Of a stretch of DNA of 64,000 bases, positions 61,443-64,000 are shown piece by piece. The translations under genes and the position numbers were made by a program. Position 1 is the stretch's first letter; every line of letters starts with the position of its first letter. The notes below the pieces were generated by a model. It was not told the DNA's origin. It made no database searches and worked only from the letters and a program-made list of their open reading frames with translations. This stretch comes from an uncultured Victivallales bacterium (GTDB taxonomy: Bacteria; Verrucomicrobiota; Lentisphaeria; Victivallales; UBA1829), in NCBI GenBank assembly GCA_944391115.1, contig CALXSJ010000004.1, positions 1 through 64,000 of the forward strand, in the 5' to 3' direction.

Positions 61443-62855
61443 TCACGCCTTTTTGACTTCCGGGCCGCGGGGCGTGTCGACAATCACCCAGCCCTGCGCC
61501 TTCAACTCATCACGGATCGCATCGGCGGTCTTGAAATCTTTCGCCTTGCGCGCCTCGACGCGTTTTTCGGCGAGCGCCATGATTTCCGGCGGAACATCCG
61601 CCGTGCTCTGCGAAGCGGCGGCATCCACGTCGAACACGGCAAGCACGCGGTCGAATTTCCGGAAACAGGCGAGTACCGCCTCCCCCGCGGCGGACTGCCA
61701 GGAACCGCCCGCCAGAGCGGTGTTCACGGCACGTTCCAGCGTGAATACCGCGGAGAGCGCTTCGGCAATGTTCAGATCGTCCCCGAGCGCATCGGCAAAC
61801 TTTCTGTCCGCCTCGTCCGCCAGCTTCCGCGCCTCCTCCGCTCCGCCGGTGCCTTCCGGCAGGGCCTTCAGGCGGCCGAAGAAATCCGCGAATTTTTTCA
61901 GCGTCGCGCGCGCCTGGTCGCAGAGGGCAAGATTGAAATTCAGTTTGGAGCGGTAGTGGGTGCCGAGCAGCGCCCAGCGCACTTCCTTTCCGGCATAGCC
62001 TTTGCCGAGCAGGTCGCGCAGAGTGTAGAAATTGCCGAGCGACTTCGACATTTTCTTCTTATCAATGGTCAGATGCTCGCAGTGGAGCCAGTAGTTCACG
62101 AATCTGCAGGAGTTCGCCGCCTCGCTCTGCGCGATTTCGTCCTCATGATGCGGGAACATGTTGTCGATGCCGCCGGTATGGATGTCGAATGTTTTTCCAA
62201 GATACTTCATGCTCATGGCGCTGCATTCGAGATGCCAGCCGGGACGGCCGGGTCCCCAGGGGCTGTCCCATTTGACGTCGCCGTCGCTTTCGCTCCATGC
62301 CTTCCACAGTGCGAAGTCCGCCACGGAATCCTTGTCATACTCGTCGTTGTTGATCCGGACGCCGGAACGCTGCTGGGCCATGTCGATCCGCGCCAGCTTG
62401 CCGTAGTCCCTGAACTTCGCGATGGAAAAATAGACGGAACCGTCCTCGGACTGGTAGGCGTATCCCTTGTCAAACAGGACACGGATCATCGCGATCATCT
62501 CCGGAATATGTGTCGTCGCCTCCGGATAGTGTTCGGCGCGTTCAATCCGGAGCGTGGCGAGGTCTTCGAAAAAGGCGTCCTTGTATTTCTTCGTGAAGTC
62601 CCGGAGTTTCAGTCCGGCGGCGCGGGAGTCCCGGATTGTTTTGTCGTCCACGTCGGTCAGGTTCATGACCTGCGTGACCTGATAGCCGTGGTATTCCAGC
62701 GTCCTGCGGAGGAGGTCCTCGAACAGGTAGGCGCGGAAATTGCCGATATGGGCATAGTTGTAGACGGTCGGGCCGCAGGTGTACATCTTTGCCGTTTTTT
62801 CCTCGATCGGCTGAAATTCCTGCACGGCACGTCCCAGAGTGTTATAGAAACGCAT
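61443..62855 (-). CDS. cysS: Cysteinyl-tRNA synthetase
   Basis: The 470-residue class I synthetase charges tRNA(Cys). The HIGH motif appears as HIGN (36-39) in [18 protein letters not shown], the KMSKS motif is [10 protein letters not shown] (268-272), and zinc ligands C27, C211, H236 and E240 are in place ([31 protein letters not shown]). Length and C-terminal DALR region match the family. AGGAAAGG precedes the ATG. It is preceded by a symmetrical terminator at 62994-63027, so it is an independent unit. Confidence 0.97.
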   Translation of the reverse strand: MRFYNTLGRAVQEFQPIEEKTAKMYTCGPTVYNYAHIGNFRAYLFEDLLRRTLEYHGYQVTQVMNLTDVDDKTIRDSRAAGLKLRDFTKKYKDAFFEDLATLRIERAEHYPEATTHIPEMIAMIRVLFDKGYAYQSEDGSVYFSIAKFRDYGKLARIDMAQQRSGVRINNDEYDKDSVADFALWKAWSESDGDVKWDSPWGPGRPGWHLECSAMSMKYLGKTFDIHTGGIDNMFPHHEDEIAQSEAANSCRFVNYWLHCEHLTIDKKKMSKSLGNFYTLRDLLGKGYAGKEVRWALLGTHYRSKLNFNLALCDQARATLKKFADFFGRLKALPEGTGGAEEARKLADEADRKFADALGDDLNIAEALSAVFTLERAVNTALAGGSWQSAAGEAVLACFRKFDRVLAVFDVDAAASQSTADVPPEIMALAEKRVEARKAKDFKTADAIRDELKAQGWVIVDTPRGPEVKKA

Positions 62856-62993
62856 TCAGAACATCCTTTCCTGTTGTTTTCATCCCGGCTAATTTACATG
62901 CGGAACGTCTGTTTTTCCAATGGAAAGGCGAAAAGGAAGGAAAGTTTCCTGAAAAATCAGGAAAGAAGCGGAATAATCAGCAATATGTCCGCA

Positions 62994-63027
62994 AAAAAAC
63001 TCCCCGGAAAGTTCCGGGGAGTTTTTT
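62994..63027 (-). terminator. Strong symmetrical terminator between the MscS-type gene and cysS
   Basis: A perfect 16-bp inverted repeat, with arms 62994-63009 and 63012-63027 and a 2-nt centre, has A and T tracts at both ends. On the minus strand it ends the channel gene transcript (stop at 63091) before the cysS promoter. Confidence 0.95.
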
Positions 63028-63090
63028 CCTTTCCGCGCATCAGTCCGCGGGAATAATTCCCGGCGCGCGGAATATCGGGACAATGCCGCA

Positions 63091-64000
63091 TTACAGCTTT
63101 TTCGAGAACTTTTCGTTCCACTCGTTCAGTTTTTTCGCGGCAAGTTCGCGCCCGCCGATGCCGAAGGCGATGGCGCCCGCAAGACAGAAGGCGCCGAGCA
63201 CCATGGTAAAGGCGGTCGTGACGATCGCTCCACCGATCTGCATGGTGTTCAGGGCGATGGCGCCGGTGAAGATCAGCACGATCACTTTCACGGCAAGCGA
63301 AAGCGGTTTGATGTTCTCGCCCTTGCTGATCGCGTCGGAGGCGACATTCGCAAGGAAAATTCCGATCAGCATGACAACAACGCCGAGCAGGATGTTTCCG
63401 CCGAATGTCAGGAACTGGCGGAGAAGGCCGGCAAGTTCCGTGAAGTCAAGAATATTGCAGGCGGCGATCGCCGCAAGGAACATGATCGTTATCATGGTCA
63501 GCTTGCCGGCAACCTGCGCGGGCGTGACGGCCGAATCCTCCTTGCAGACGCCAATGGCGGCAATCAGTCTGTTGAAGCCGAATCCGTCCAGGAGCTGCAC
63601 GACGATTCCGCTGATGATTCCGCCGACCAGGAAGGCGGCGAACAGCAGAACGGCCGCACCGATCACATTGCCGGTAGCGTTCAGAATCAGGTTGAAAAAT
63701 CCGGAAACGGAATCCGTCAGAGCATCAATTTTCAGCGCGGTCAGCGAGGAGATGATGACCGGAATCGCAACCAGGACATAAGAGACAAGTCCGAGCAGCT
63801 GGGACAGGGTTGACTTCTCCCCGAAGACCTTGCCGCAGCCGGCCTGGGTGCCGAGCTCGTCAATCCGTGCCGCGAAGGAAAGTCCGGAGACCGCCTTGCG
63901 CACGATTTTCGCAATGAAAAGTCCGAGCACCAGAATCACAGCGGCGGCAATGAGATTCGGAATGAATTCCAGAACCTTGGTCATCATTTTTTCAAGGGAA
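63091..64000 (-). CDS. MscS-type mechanosensitive channel-like membrane protein, 5' end outside window
   Basis: At least 298 residues of a polytopic membrane protein built from repeated TM-helix units of the conserved MscS-associated type: FIPNLIAAAVILVLGLFIAK, SYVLVAIPVIISSLTALKID, QFLTFGGNILLGVVVMLIGI. The small C-terminal soluble MscS beta domain is absent. The reading frame stays open upstream of the first ATG (codons for SLEK precede it), so the true start probably lies beyond 64000 and the entry is partial. It likely relates to osmotic or tension response. Confidence 0.82.
   Translation of the reverse strand, partial: SLEKMMTKVLEFIPNLIAAAVILVLGLFIAKIVRKAVSGLSFAARIDELGTQAGCGKVFGEKSTLSQLLGLVSYVLVAIPVIISSLTALKIDALTDSVSGFFNLILNATGNVIGAAVLLFAAFLVGGIISGIVVQLLDGFGFNRLIAAIGVCKEDSAVTPAQVAGKLTMITIMFLAAIAACNILDFTELAGLLRQFLTFGGNILLGVVVMLIGIFLANVASDAISKGENIKPLSLAVKVIVLIFTGAIALNTMQIGGAIVTTAFTMVLGAFCLAGAIAFGIGGRELAAKKLNEWNEKFSKKL

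Overview
The window reads as a chromosomal segment of a Gram-negative bacterium from the PVC group, most likely a gut-associated Lentisphaerota (Victivallis-like). That is inference, not a database result. It rests on a pseudopilin-leader protein in a carbohydrate locus, secreted glycan-active proteins with their own GntR, AraC or IclR regulators, envelope genes of a two-membrane cell (RND pump, BamD-like and LptE-like lipoproteins), and GC-rich coding DNA broken by AT-rich islands. No rRNA, tRNA or CRISPR was recognised. Genes are dense, often overlap as ATGA, and many operons show good sigma-70 promoters.

Layout. 1-5 kb: GntR/LacI-type regulator, pseudopilin-like protein and a large secreted glycan-active protein, then a broken IS3-type transposase. 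5.8-10.1 kb: AraC regulator and an AT-rich island with a helical protein and two convergent TPR proteins that share a duplicated promoter and signal-peptide block. 10.1-10.86 kb: hairpin array A. 10.86-13.8 kb: kbl-tdh threonine catabolism, divergent from an XRE-cupin regulator with paired operator-like half-sites. 14-18 kb: proA, a BioH/BioG-like esterase, bioC and mtaB. 18-24.5 kb: a carbohydrate operon led by an IclR regulator (GH39-like, SDR, GH16, Nif3-like, UlaG-like, galactonate-dehydratase-like). 24.8-28 kb: MFS transporter, crcB, gdhA. 28-33.5 kb: DEAD helicase, SpoU methylase, NAD kinase, CoaB, phosphoethanolamine transferase. 33.8 kb: hibernation factor.

34.3-41.1 kb holds the most unusual coding module: a tight minus-strand operon of MarR regulator, UbiA prenyltransferase, radical SAM/SPASM protein, lipid-kinase-like protein, ThiL-like protein, serine-palmitoyltransferase-like alpha-oxoamine synthase and NAD-dependent reductase. 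It has a consensus promoter overlaid by a perfect 12-bp inverted repeat. I infer an undescribed lipid or prenylated amino-ketone pathway. 41.1-41.8 kb is hairpin array B, related to array A, followed by a DUF2089 regulator and an 840-residue membrane protein.

45-54 kb carries ybaK, LptE-like and BamD-like proteins, an RND pump with its adaptor (no outer-membrane channel gene seen), and nnrD/E. 54-59.6 kb is a second glycan locus with a PocR-AraC regulator. The end carries a SurA/PpiD-like chaperone, cysS and a 5'-truncated MscS-type channel gene.

The two best candidates for something undescribed are the chains of short, tight-loop hairpins at 10.1-10.86 kb and 41.1-41.8 kb, where corresponding stems change sequence but keep pairing, and the seven-gene lipid-like operon at 34.3-41.0 kb.
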